A stretch of 12,437 nucleotides of DNA from Bacillota bacterium (lineage in GTDB: Bacteria > Bacillota > Clostridia > DSM-8532). Of this stretch, positions 1-5,840 are shown one piece after another (within the stretch, counting starts at the first letter, position 1; each line of letters opens with the position of its first letter). The stretch lies in NCBI GenBank assembly GCA_023459915.1, contig JAEWSN010000250.1:1-12437 (forward strand). The letters are read 5' to 3'. Below the pieces are notes generated by a model. The model made no database searches. It had not been told where the DNA came from and was given only the letters and a program-made list of their open reading frames with translations. The translations under genes were made by a program, and so were the position numbers.

Positions 1-317
1 GGAATCATGCGGTCGTGCGCCTTCTTGATCTGCGCGCTCACGAAGCCCATGCGCACAGGGGAGGCGAGGACGGCGAGATCGCCCCAGACATAGCCCTTGA
101 GCACCTCGACATGATCGTCGTGACGGACGCAGACGCCCGGCGTCTTGAGCCAGCAGTCATAACAGCCGATACAGTCGCCGATTTTCATGTCGCGCAGCAA
201 CAGGGTTCGCACCTCGTTGCCTGCGGCTGTGAGTGTTGCGGTGACAGCATCGCAGTAGCTGTCGAATGCATCATTTTTGGGGTTGGGATTTCCATTGAGC
301 AACAGGATTCTTTTCAT
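1..317 (-). CDS. NAD(P)H-dependent flavin oxidoreductase with Cys motif (3' end beyond window)
   Basis: N-terminal 105 residues of a flavodoxin-fold protein of the NADPH-dependent FMN reductase / iron-sulfur flavoprotein group; the rest lies left of base 1. The start reads MKRILLLNGNPNPKN, the usual first beta strand and FMN-phosphate loop. At about residues 49-63 come Cys49-x2-Cys52-x2-Cys55-x7-Cys63 (CIGCYDCW...GVC) followed by an acidic HDD, a compact cysteine motif that in iron-sulfur flavoproteins binds [4Fe-4S]; many relatives with this motif are annotated only as NAD(P)H-dependent oxidoreductases. LAVLASPVRMGFVSAQIKK matches the second flavin-contact region. The family moves electrons from NAD(P)H or ferredoxin to small acceptors in the cytoplasm; the substrate cannot be told. 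The ATG overlaps the stop of the upstream PadR gene as ATGA, and GGAGGAG precedes it, so the two are translationally coupled and co-transcribed. Family call is firm; cluster content is inferred. Confidence 0.85.
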   Translation of the reverse strand, partial: MKRILLLNGNPNPKNDAFDSYCDAVTATLTAAGNEVRTLLLRDMKIGDCIGCYDCWLKTPGVCVRHDDHVEVLKGYVWGDLAVLASPVRMGFVSAQIKKAHDRMI

Positions 318-874
318 GGCATCTCCTCCTTCAGCATGGTGAGGCAATCCTCGCACCAGGCGATCTTTGCCTGGACATCCCGGATTCCATACAATACCGT
401 TGCCAGCTGAAACCTCGTTTTGTGCCGGCAGGCGGGGTTGTTTTCCATTGCCTGCCGCATGTGGTCCGCGATGCACTGGTAGGTGCCCAGCAGGTTATCG
501 CAAAAAACCTTCGATTCCTCCAGCCGGCCTATGACGGTTGATGTCGGAATCTCCGACGAGAAGTACATCTTGAGCAGGAACTCATAGCGGGTCGCCGGGG
601 TTTCGCTCGGTACGGCAAGCCAGTCAAGCAAGACCGTGCGGCCCTGCTCCGTCATGTGGTAGACATGGCGCGCCTTTCCTTCGTTCATCTCCGTTTTCCG
701 GTCCACAAGTCCTTCCGCCTCCATCTGGCGGAGAACGGGATAGATGTGACCGTAATTCTCGTTCCAGAAGTGTGCGATGGATACGTCACAGTATTTCTTG
801 ATGTCGTATCCGGATGCCGGGCCCAGGCTCAGTACACCGAGCAGGGCATATTTCGTCTTGTTTTCCTTGGCCAT
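314..874 (-). CDS. PadR family transcriptional regulator
   Basis: 186-residue DNA-binding regulator. Residues about 5-80 form a PadR winged helix: KYALLGVLSLGPASGYDIKK, then a Trp and GHIYPVLRQMEAEGLVDRK, the classic recognition helix and wing, with ...ARHVYHMTEQGR closing the domain. Residues about 95-180 are a helical C-terminal segment like the Vir_act_alpha_C dimerisation domain (YEFLLKMYFSS near its start). The start is the ATG at 874, chosen because AAGGAGG lies just upstream and because the open frame upstream (to 1033) has no PadR-like sequence. PadR proteins usually repress their own operon and a neighbouring gene and release DNA on binding a small aromatic or drug-like ligand. Here the regulator overlaps a flavin oxidoreductase gene (ATGA) and diverges from an exported protein gene, so it likely controls one or both. 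A palindrome at 1023-1039 is a candidate operator. The ligand is unknown. Confidence 0.93.
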   Translation of the reverse strand: MAKENKTKYALLGVLSLGPASGYDIKKYCDVSIAHFWNENYGHIYPVLRQMEAEGLVDRKTEMNEGKARHVYHMTEQGRTVLLDWLAVPSETPATRYEFLLKMYFSSEIPTSTVIGRLEESKVFCDNLLGTYQCIADHMRQAMENNPACRHKTRFQLATVLYGIRDVQAKIAWCEDCLTMLKEEMP

Positions 875-887
875 GCAGCCTCCTTGT

Positions 888-935
888 CTTGTCAGCCGGC
901 CAAGCCGGCAAGAACGGGTTGTTCCCGCCGACAAG
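888..935 (-). promoter_or_regulatory. Structured leader immediately upstream of the padR ribosome binding site
   Basis: On the minus-strand transcript CTTGTC (930-935) can pair with GACAAG (888-893). Inside this closing stem are two smaller hairpins: CGGG/CCCG around a five-base loop (915-927), and GCCGGC/GCCGGC around a three-base loop (895-909). The result is a three-way junction that ends a few bases before the AAGGAGG used by the PadR gene; a second CTTGTC copy at 883-888 could shift the pairing over the ribosome binding site. The complementarity is seen directly. A role in translation control is inference, and the transcript must start above 936 for the structure to exist. Confidence 0.35.
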
Positions 936-1022
936 TGTCGCGTTTGCCTGAACCGGGATAATGCCCTCCTCAGCAAGCAGCTGAGATGCCAATATATCAA
1001 AGTGAAATATGACAGAAAGGAA

Positions 1023-1039
1023 TATATCATCATGATATA
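1023..1039. promoter_or_regulatory. Candidate operator: 8-1-8 palindrome between divergent padR and exported-protein genes
   Basis: TATATCAT and ATGATATA face each other exactly around a single C at 1031. The left arm belongs to a longer direct repeat: AATATATCA occurs at 991-999 and again at 1021-1029, exactly 30 bp apart, about three helical turns. ATGACA at 1009-1014 followed 16 bases later by CATGAT (1031-1036) is a possible weak plus-strand promoter that the palindrome would overlap. The position, between a regulator gene and its divergent neighbour, fits autorepression by PadR. The sequence does not match the ATGT-N8-ACAT form often quoted for PadR operators, so another regulator is possible. 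Confidence 0.4.
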
Positions 1040-1268
1040 AAAATGGCAACCCCCATATTCATAAACTTGAGATATGTTTCTTCACACATGACACAAAGGT
1101 TTGCGAAAGAAGACACACTTTTGTCACAAGGCGGCGGTAACATGAGACCATACCAAGCGGCGATGCACCAACACAACAGCATTGCCGGCGAAACAAGAAC
1201 AAACAGGCAGTGTCAGGAAACGGCAACGCGTCAAGCGTGGAAGCCACCTGAAAGGAAAGGAGCAAATC
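1040..1268. other. Intergenic leader before the exported-protein gene
   Basis: No convincing gene. The main structure is an inverted repeat: TGACA (1089-1093) plus AAAG (1095-1098) can pair with CTTT (1118-1121) plus TGTCA (1122-1126), leaving one bulged base and a 19-base loop. The remainder (1127-1250) is rich in A and C with no clear hairpin. If the promoter is near 1009-1036, the exported-protein mRNA has an untranslated leader of more than 200 bases, which is long. I could not find a better -35/-10 pair closer to the gene. Confidence 0.3.
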
Positions 1269-1811
1269 ATGAAAAGAACAAGTTTGAAGAAGTCAGTGGC
1301 GGCCATTGTGACAGCGGGGATTCTTTCCCTTGGGGTGGCGGCCTTCGCGGCGACAGCCATGTCGCCGGCTGAAATTGTCGGAGAGCTGACAAACCAAGAA
1401 GTGGAAGCCGTGCAGGCGGCCCGTGAAGAGGGCGAAACCTACGGTGCGGTTGCCAAAGAAGCTGGCGTACTGGAAGCGTTCCAGGCCAGGATGCTCGAGA
1501 ACCGAAAGGCCGCCATCGCGGATCGTGTTGCGGATGGCACCCTGACACAGGAAGAGGCCGACGAAATGCTGGCCGCCATGCAGGCACAAATGAAGAGCTG
1601 TGACGGAACCGGTACGGCCGGCGACCGCCTCGGTCAGAAATTCGGTGCCGCATTTGGACAAGGCAACGGACTCCGTGACGGCAATGGCGCAAAAACCGGT
1701 GGCGCGCCTGCAAACGGCCAGGGTCGTGGGCAGATGATGCGTGACGGATCCGGCGAAGGAACCCCCGGCGGCCGTGGCATGGGCCGTGGCGCGGGACGTA
1801 CCGCCCAGTAA
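1269..1811 (+). CDS. Exported DUF2680-like protein with Gly/Arg-rich tail
   Basis: 180 residues. The N terminus (MKRTSLKKSVAAIVTAGILSLGVAAFA, residues 1-27, split here as a basic start plus hydrophobic core ending AFA) is a clear Sec signal peptide, so the mature protein acts outside the membrane. Residues about 31-115 are Glu- and Ala-rich helices that resemble the DUF2680 pattern: LTNQEVEAVQAAREEGETY, then GAVAKEAGVLEAF, then KAAIADRVADGTLTQEEADEML. DUF2680 proteins are small secreted proteins of Bacillota with no settled function. Residues about 116-180 form a low-complexity tail rich in Gly, Arg, Asn and Met (GGRGMGRGAGR near the end), probably disordered, with one Cys near 114. AGGAAAGGAG lies just before the ATG, which decides this start over an in-frame ATG at 1182. 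A hairpin terminator follows, so it appears monocistronic. Divergence from padR suggests shared control. Confidence 0.8.
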   Translation: MKRTSLKKSVAAIVTAGILSLGVAAFAATAMSPAEIVGELTNQEVEAVQAAREEGETYGAVAKEAGVLEAFQARMLENRKAAIADRVADGTLTQEEADEMLAAMQAQMKSCDGTGTAGDRLGQKFGAAFGQGNGLRDGNGAKTGGAPANGQGRGQMMRDGSGEGTPGGRGMGRGAGRTAQ

Positions 1812-2119
1812 CAAATGACCCCATGCGACATTGATTTTGACAAGAGATGAATCATCCACCACACGGGAAACACAGCGGGAGCGCTTCGATGAGAGGCGCT
1901 CCCGGCTTGTGTTTCGGGGGTCCGCCAAACAACCGGGGCAAGGCGTGGCAGTCCTTGCGATCCATCCGGTGATTGTCCGGCGTTTCCTCCGCCGGCCAAA
2001 AGGACGTGACAAAACCGTCATTTTTTGATTCAATAATGGGAGGAAGTTCGAAAAAGAAACCATTGTCCCATGTCCAACAACACCGGTTCCACGAAGGAAC
2101 CATCCATGGAGGGTATTTC
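1812..2119. other. Intergenic region between exported-protein gene and aldo/keto reductase
   Basis: 308 bases with no gene that I accept. It holds the terminator hairpin at 1868-1914, then a second hairpin with arms CCGGCG (1977-1982) and CGCCGG (1990-1995), then a short TGAC/GTCA stem (2007-2010, 2017-2020) followed by six T (2021-2026). AATAAT at 2032-2037 resembles a -10 element and GTGACA at 2006-2011 resembles a -35, but they are 20 bases apart, too far for a confident promoter. The reductase promoter probably lies somewhere in 1995-2100. Confidence 0.35.
1868..1914 (+). terminator. Hairpin terminator after the exported-protein gene
   Basis: GGGAGCGC (1877-1884) pairs perfectly with GCGCTCCC (1896-1903) around an 11-base loop. 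The stem extends outward through AAACACA (1868-1874) pairing with TGTGTTT (1908-1914), with a few bulged bases between. The flanking A tract and terminal TTT fit an intrinsic terminator, although the T run is short. It lies about 55 bases after the stop codon. The symmetric flanks could let it work from both sides. Confidence 0.55.
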
Positions 2120-3244
2120 ATGAACAAGAACTATCTGGGCTCCGACATCAAAAAACTTGGGTTTGGCCTGATGCGCCTGCCGCAAAAAGACGGGCAGATC
2201 GACCTCGAACAGCTCAAGCAGATGGTCGACCTGTTTCTGGAGAAAGGGTTCACCTATTTTGACACCGCCTATCCCTATCACGGCGGCGAGTCGGAGGTGG
2301 CCACCCGCGAAGCATTGGTCAAACGCCATCCCCGTGAATCCTACCAGCTGGCCACGAAGCTGCCGGTATGGGAAGTCAAGGAAAAGGCGGATCTGCAGCG
2401 CCTGTTCAACATCCAGCTCGAACGTACGGCAGCCGGCTATTTCGACTTCTATCTGCTGCACGCGCTGGGGAAGGATCGCCTCGAATCCCTCGACAAGTTC
2501 GACATGTGGGGCTTTGTGGCAGAACTCAAGGCCAAGGGTCTTGTGCGGCACATCGGGTTCTCGTTCCATGATACGGCGGATGTGCTTGATGAAATCCTGA
2601 CGAAGCATCCCGAAATGGAATTTGTACAGTTGCAAATCAACTACGCGGACTGGGAAGACAAGGGCGTGCAGTCCCGTCTTTGCTACGAAGTGGCATTGAA
2701 GCACAACAAGCCCATCATCGTCATGGAACCGGTGAAGGGTGGCCGTCTGGCCGGCATGTCTCCCGCAGTGGAAGCCATCATGAAGGAAGCCGACGCGGCG
2801 AAGTCCGTGGCATCCTGGGCGGTTCGCTACGCGGCTTCCATTGACAACCTGGTGACCGTGCTCAGCGGCATGTCCAACCTGGAACAGCTCAAGGACAACA
2901 TGTCCTTCATGGCGAATTTCAAGCCGTTGACAGACGCCGAGCGCGCCGTGATCGACCTGGTGGTGAAGAAGAACGCGGAAATCCCCACCATTCCCTGCAC
3001 GGACTGCAAGTATTGCGTGGACGACTGCCCGCAAAAAATCAACATCCCCGGCATCTTCGGCGTGTACAACGACTACAAGGTCTACAACACGCTCGACGCG
3101 ATGAAGGGCCAGTACAAATGGGTGACCAAGGACGGCGGCAAGGCCTCCGACTGCATCGCCTGCGGCCTGTGCGAGGGCCATTGCCCGCAGCACATCCCGA
3201 TCATCGAAAACCTCAAGGAAATCGCGGGTGTGCTCGAGGCCTAA
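2120..3244 (+). CDS. Aldo/keto reductase with C-terminal 2x[4Fe-4S] ferredoxin domain
   Basis: 374 residues. Residues 1-270 are the (beta/alpha)8 aldo/keto reductase barrel: LGFGLMRLP at the start, FDTAYPYHGGESE with catalytic Asp48 and Tyr53, ATKLP with Lys80, YLLHALG with His114, and IGFSFHD. The NADP-side segment reads VMEPVKGGRLA and later VLSGMSNLEQLKDN. Residues about 290-357 carry two cluster motifs, Cys293-x2-Cys296-x2-Cys299-x3-Cys303-Pro and Cys345-x2-Cys348-x2-Cys351-x3-Cys355-Pro, each able to hold a [4Fe-4S] cluster. This fusion is a known subfamily, common in strict anaerobes, in which electrons may pass between ferredoxin-type clusters and the active site; the physiological substrate is not known. 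GGAGGG six bases before the ATG at 2120 sets the start. The gene stands alone, ending in a strong terminator shared with the end of the opposite gene. Confidence in the family is high, in any substrate nil. Confidence 0.96.
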   Translation: MNKNYLGSDIKKLGFGLMRLPQKDGQIDLEQLKQMVDLFLEKGFTYFDTAYPYHGGESEVATREALVKRHPRESYQLATKLPVWEVKEKADLQRLFNIQLERTAAGYFDFYLLHALGKDRLESLDKFDMWGFVAELKAKGLVRHIGFSFHDTADVLDEILTKHPEMEFVQLQINYADWEDKGVQSRLCYEVALKHNKPIIVMEPVKGGRLAGMSPAVEAIMKEADAAKSVASWAVRYAASIDNLVTVLSGMSNLEQLKDNMSFMANFKPLTDAERAVIDLVVKKNAEIPTIPCTDCKYCVDDCPQKINIPGIFGVYNDYKVYNTLDAMKGQYKWVTKDGGKASDCIACGLCEGHCPQHIPIIENLKEIAGVLEA

Positions 3245-3259
3245 GACAGCGCATCAAGC

Positions 3260-3295
3260 GTGGACTCAAATCGGACTTCATAGCGGACTTCAAAG
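3260..3295. repeat. Three tandem 12-bp imperfect repeats between converging genes
   Basis: GTGGACTCAAAT (3260-3271), CGGACTTCATAG (3272-3283) and CGGACTTCAAAG (3284-3295) stand head to tail, followed by CGG. Copies two and three differ at one base; the first is more diverged. The last copy runs into the left arm of the terminator and includes the stop codon of the minus-strand gene. The pattern looks like replication slippage; no function is evident. Confidence 0.6.
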
Positions 3296-5632
3296 CGGTT
3301 CTGGCCATGCCAGGGCCGCTTTTTCCGTCAGCGGCCGCGCGATGTGGTACCCCTGAATCAGGGTGCATCCCAGATCCCGCAATATCTGCAGCTGGGCCTG
3401 GGTTTCCACGCCCTCGGCGATTACGGAGATGTCCAGGTTGCGCGCGAGGTCGATCATCGTGGCCAGGAGCCCTTTGCCCCGCAGGGAGGTCATGCCGTCG
3501 TACACGAATTGCTTGTCGACCTTGAGCACATCCACAGGCAGGCGCCCCAGATAGCTGAGCGAGGAATAGCCTGTCCCGAAATCGTCCAGGAAAATCCGGA
3601 TGCCGTGTGCCTGAAGCCGTCGCAGATGTGTCACCGCGCCGTCCAGATTGTCGATGACGGCGGTTTCCGTGACCTCCACGCCGATTCTTTCCGGGGCAAT
3701 GCCATGGACGGACAGGGTGGACAGGAAGTTGTCCGAAAAGCTGTCCTGCAGCAGTTGCATTCCGGAGACGTTGACAGAGACATATCCGGTTTTCTGCTGT
3801 GCTTCCAGTTGCTTCACAAACCGGCAGGCTTCGTCGAGGACAAATTGGCCGATTCGATGGATAAGACCCTTCTGCTCCGCAATGGCGATGAATTCGTCCG
3901 GCGCGATGGCCCCATGCCGGTCGGAACGCCAGCGCAGCAACGCTTCAAACCCTTCGAGTGCGCGGTCTGTGGAGCGAACCACCGGCTGGTATGCCAGATG
4001 CAGCTCGTTTCGCTCAATGGCGTTTTCCAGCGCATTGGAGAGCAGCACCCGGCGCCGCACGCCGTCACTGATCAACAAATCGTAGCAGGCCAACTCGTTG
4101 GGTCCCTTCTCGCGGGACTGCATCATGGCCATTTCAGCGTTTTGGATCAACTCCACAGCGGTTTTTCCGTGATCGGGGTACAGGCTCACGCCGGCACTGA
4201 CCCCAAGATACAGCTCCGCGTTCTCCGAGCCAAAATTCGTACGATGGTTGATGAGATAGGTTCTGAATTCCTCCAGACGATCCGGATCGGTCAACACCAT
4301 GCCGAAATCGTCCCCGCCGAGCCGGGCCTGATCCGCAAAATGACCGGGCATCCGGGGGAGCCCCTCGGCAATTCGCTGAAGGATGGTGTTGCCCGCGGAG
4401 TACCCGAGTGTTTCGTTGACGGAGCGAAAATCCCGAAGATCGAACACAGCCACCGCGAAAGGGTTGGGCGTCCGTGCGATGCGCGCATCAATGGCGGCTT
4501 CAAGGCCCGTTCGGTTGAGCAGCCCGGTCAGCTGATCATGATAGGCGAGCTGATGGATGTGTTGCAAATTCTGCCGTTCCTGTGTGACGTCCTGCAAAAT
4601 GGTGAGCAGATGATCCGTCTCGTCCAGCCGCGCCTGAAATCTGCAAAAAACAGCCTGCAGCACTTTTGTGCCATCCGGATGATGCGGCAGGTGCAGCTCC
4701 CTGCGGACTGGATCCTCGTTGTCGGTCAGTACCTGTCGCCATTCGCCAACCAACTGCGGCAGGGTTTCCTTCGACATCTTCAGCCATCCCCGTTCCATTG
4801 GGTACAGCCCGGGCTCCCGAACCCCCAGCAGGGATTGCGCGTTGGGGGAAACCAGACATTGCCCGGTGGCGATATTGTAGTCCAGAATGCCTTCCCGTGC
4901 GTGCCTGAGGATGGTTTGCAGTTTTTCGTTGAGATCCTCGGCGCCCAGATGCAGCGTGAGAATCTCATCGTACTGGGCCTGCAGGGTTTCCTCGGAAGCC
5001 TGATACTCCTCGTTGAGCGCCCCGAGTTCGGCATTGCGTATTTCTTCCCGCCGCAGCAGGCCGCGCAGCTTGTCCTCGTATCGACGGAACAACCGGATGC
5101 CCTCATAAGAGATATAGAGCATGGCCAGTGCGGAAAGGAGCAGATACAGATACGTGCCGGGACCGAATGCAACGGTTGCGGTGGGGCGGATGAACCAGTG
5201 GACAAGAATGGCGACCAAATGCAGCGCGCCGAATTCCAGCGCGTAACGGATGCGAAACAGCACCACCAGAAACGGCATGATGAGCCCCACCATCGCCATG
5301 GCGACCAGCAGGCCCTTGTCTCCGTTGATGAGATGTGCCAGCACGTAGGACAGGAAGGTGATGGTGAAATAGATTGTTTTCTGCCAATACGATGAATGGA
5401 TTCGCGTCTGGACGAGCAGCAGGACCCCGAAGAACACCAGCAGCGCCAGTCCGATAACCCCCATGTTGCGCAATCGGATATGGGTGTCATGGATGGAGAC
5501 GAACTGTGCGATGAGCCCCGCCAGACCGTTGTTGATGATGAACACCGCAGCCAGCCGGAACGTGACCCTGACGGTATACTCATCGAGTGCCTGTTCGGCG
5601 GGATTGTCTGTGGGAAGCACCGTGCGATCCAT
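3290..5632 (-). CDS. Membrane PAS-GGDEF-EAL protein, probable c-di-GMP phosphodiesterase
   Basis: 780 residues. Five or six hydrophobic helices span about 27-175, followed by a charged coiled-coil stretch (180-240), a PAS/PAC sensor (about 238-352), a GGDEF domain (about 360-515) and an EAL domain (about 530-775). In the EAL domain the catalytic set is present: EAL at 563-565, Asn621, Glu656, Asp683-Asp684 in DDFGTGYSS, Lys704, Glu740 in EGVET and Gln760. In the GGDEF domain the signature is GGDDF (439-443), the usual GHxxGD is GYSAGN, and no RxxD inhibitory site lies at the expected spacing. So hydrolysis of c-di-GMP to pGpG is the likely activity, with the GGDEF half a weak cyclase or a GTP-sensing regulator. 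The ATG at 5632 is chosen because AAGGAG precedes it by eight bases and the frame upstream to 5890 does not look like protein. It follows the efflux operon but has its own candidate promoter. Confidence 0.93.
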   Translation of the reverse strand: MDRTVLPTDNPAEQALDEYTVRVTFRLAAVFIINNGLAGLIAQFVSIHDTHIRLRNMGVIGLALLVFFGVLLLVQTRIHSSYWQKTIYFTITFLSYVLAHLINGDKGLLVAMAMVGLIMPFLVVLFRIRYALEFGALHLVAILVHWFIRPTATVAFGPGTYLYLLLSALAMLYISYEGIRLFRRYEDKLRGLLRREEIRNAELGALNEEYQASEETLQAQYDEILTLHLGAEDLNEKLQTILRHAREGILDYNIATGQCLVSPNAQSLLGVREPGLYPMERGWLKMSKETLPQLVGEWRQVLTDNEDPVRRELHLPHHPDGTKVLQAVFCRFQARLDETDHLLTILQDVTQERQNLQHIHQLAYHDQLTGLLNRTGLEAAIDARIARTPNPFAVAVFDLRDFRSVNETLGYSAGNTILQRIAEGLPRMPGHFADQARLGGDDFGMVLTDPDRLEEFRTYLINHRTNFGSENAELYLGVSAGVSLYPDHGKTAVELIQNAEMAMMQSREKGPNELACYDLLISDGVRRRVLLSNALENAIERNELHLAYQPVVRSTDRALEGFEALLRWRSDRHGAIAPDEFIAIAEQKGLIHRIGQFVLDEACRFVKQLEAQQKTGYVSVNVSGMQLLQDSFSDNFLSTLSVHGIAPERIGVEVTETAVIDNLDGAVTHLRRLQAHGIRIFLDDFGTGYSSLSYLGRLPVDVLKVDKQFVYDGMTSLRGKGLLATMIDLARNLDISVIAEGVETQAQLQILRDLGCTLIQGYHIARPLTEKAALAWPEPL
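3292..3324 (+). terminator. Strong intrinsic terminator of the aldo/keto reductase gene
   Basis: AAAGCGG (3292-3298) pairs with CCGCTTT (3316-3322), and inside it CTGGC (3301-3305) pairs with GCCAG (3309-3313) around a three-base loop, with two unpaired bases on each side. Five T (3320-3324) follow. This is a classic Rho-independent terminator for the plus strand. It lies wholly within the last codons of the opposite-strand GGDEF-EAL gene, whose stop codon is at 3290-3292. Read from the minus strand it keeps only TTT after the stem, so termination in that direction would be weaker. Confidence 0.82.
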
Positions 5633-5723
5633 TTGAAGCACTCCTTGGCACACCGTTCCATTCTGAAAGGCGGCCTGATGGGACAATCCATGGGATATTC
5701 CCGACATGAGCGGCATCCGGTGC

Positions 5724-5751
5724 ATAATTATCCAGTTCGCATCGCTGTCAA
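5724..5751 (-). promoter_or_regulatory. Candidate promoter of the GGDEF-EAL gene
   Basis: On the minus strand a perfect TTGACA (-35, 5746-5751) is followed after 16 bases by AATTAT (-10, 5724-5729, four of six consensus positions). This would start transcription near 5716 and give a leader of about 84 bases. A consensus -35 at this position supports transcription of the gene apart from the upstream adaptor gene, although read-through is also possible. Confidence 0.45.
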
Positions 5752-5760
5752 ACAACGACT

Positions 5761-5827
5761 GCAATCTCCGGGCAGATGGGGTCTGACCCCGGTTGCAGAT
5801 GCAATCTCCCTTTCCCGAGGGAGTTGC
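5761..5827. repeat. Nested repeat and hairpin unit between the adaptor and GGDEF-EAL genes
   Basis: GCAATCTCC occurs at 5761-5769 and 5801-5809. Between these copies GCAGATG occurs at 5773-5779 and 5795-5801, and in the centre GGGGT (5778-5782) faces ACCCC (5786-5790) around CTG. The order is A-B-hairpin-B-A with all copies direct. The right copy then forms a second hairpin: GCAA plus CTCCC pair with GGGAG plus TTGC (5801-5827), with one bulged T and an eight-base loop. There is no T run on the minus strand after either hairpin, so it is not a standard terminator. It resembles a REP-type palindromic unit, but only one copy is visible here. Confidence 0.5.
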
Positions 5828-5840
5828 CCCTTTCACAGGC

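Noticed and set aside
875..1033. Extended PadR start at 1033
   Set aside because: The extra 53 residues resemble no PadR N terminus, and AAGGAGG marks the ATG at 874.
1831..2028. 65-codon plus-strand open frame after the exported protein
   Set aside because: Arg-rich, runs through the terminator hairpin and has no ribosome binding site.
2030..3193. 387-codon open frame on the minus strand
   Set aside because: Antisense shadow of the aldo/keto reductase; composition typical of GC-rich opposite-strand frames.
3344..5395. 683-codon open frame on the plus strand
   Set aside because: It is the antisense shadow of the GGDEF-EAL gene; rich in His, Gln and Pro with no domain, whereas the minus strand encodes clear catalytic motifs.
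5778..5827. Intrinsic terminator for the exporter operon
   Set aside because: Both hairpins lack a following T run on the minus strand, so I list them as a repeat unit instead.
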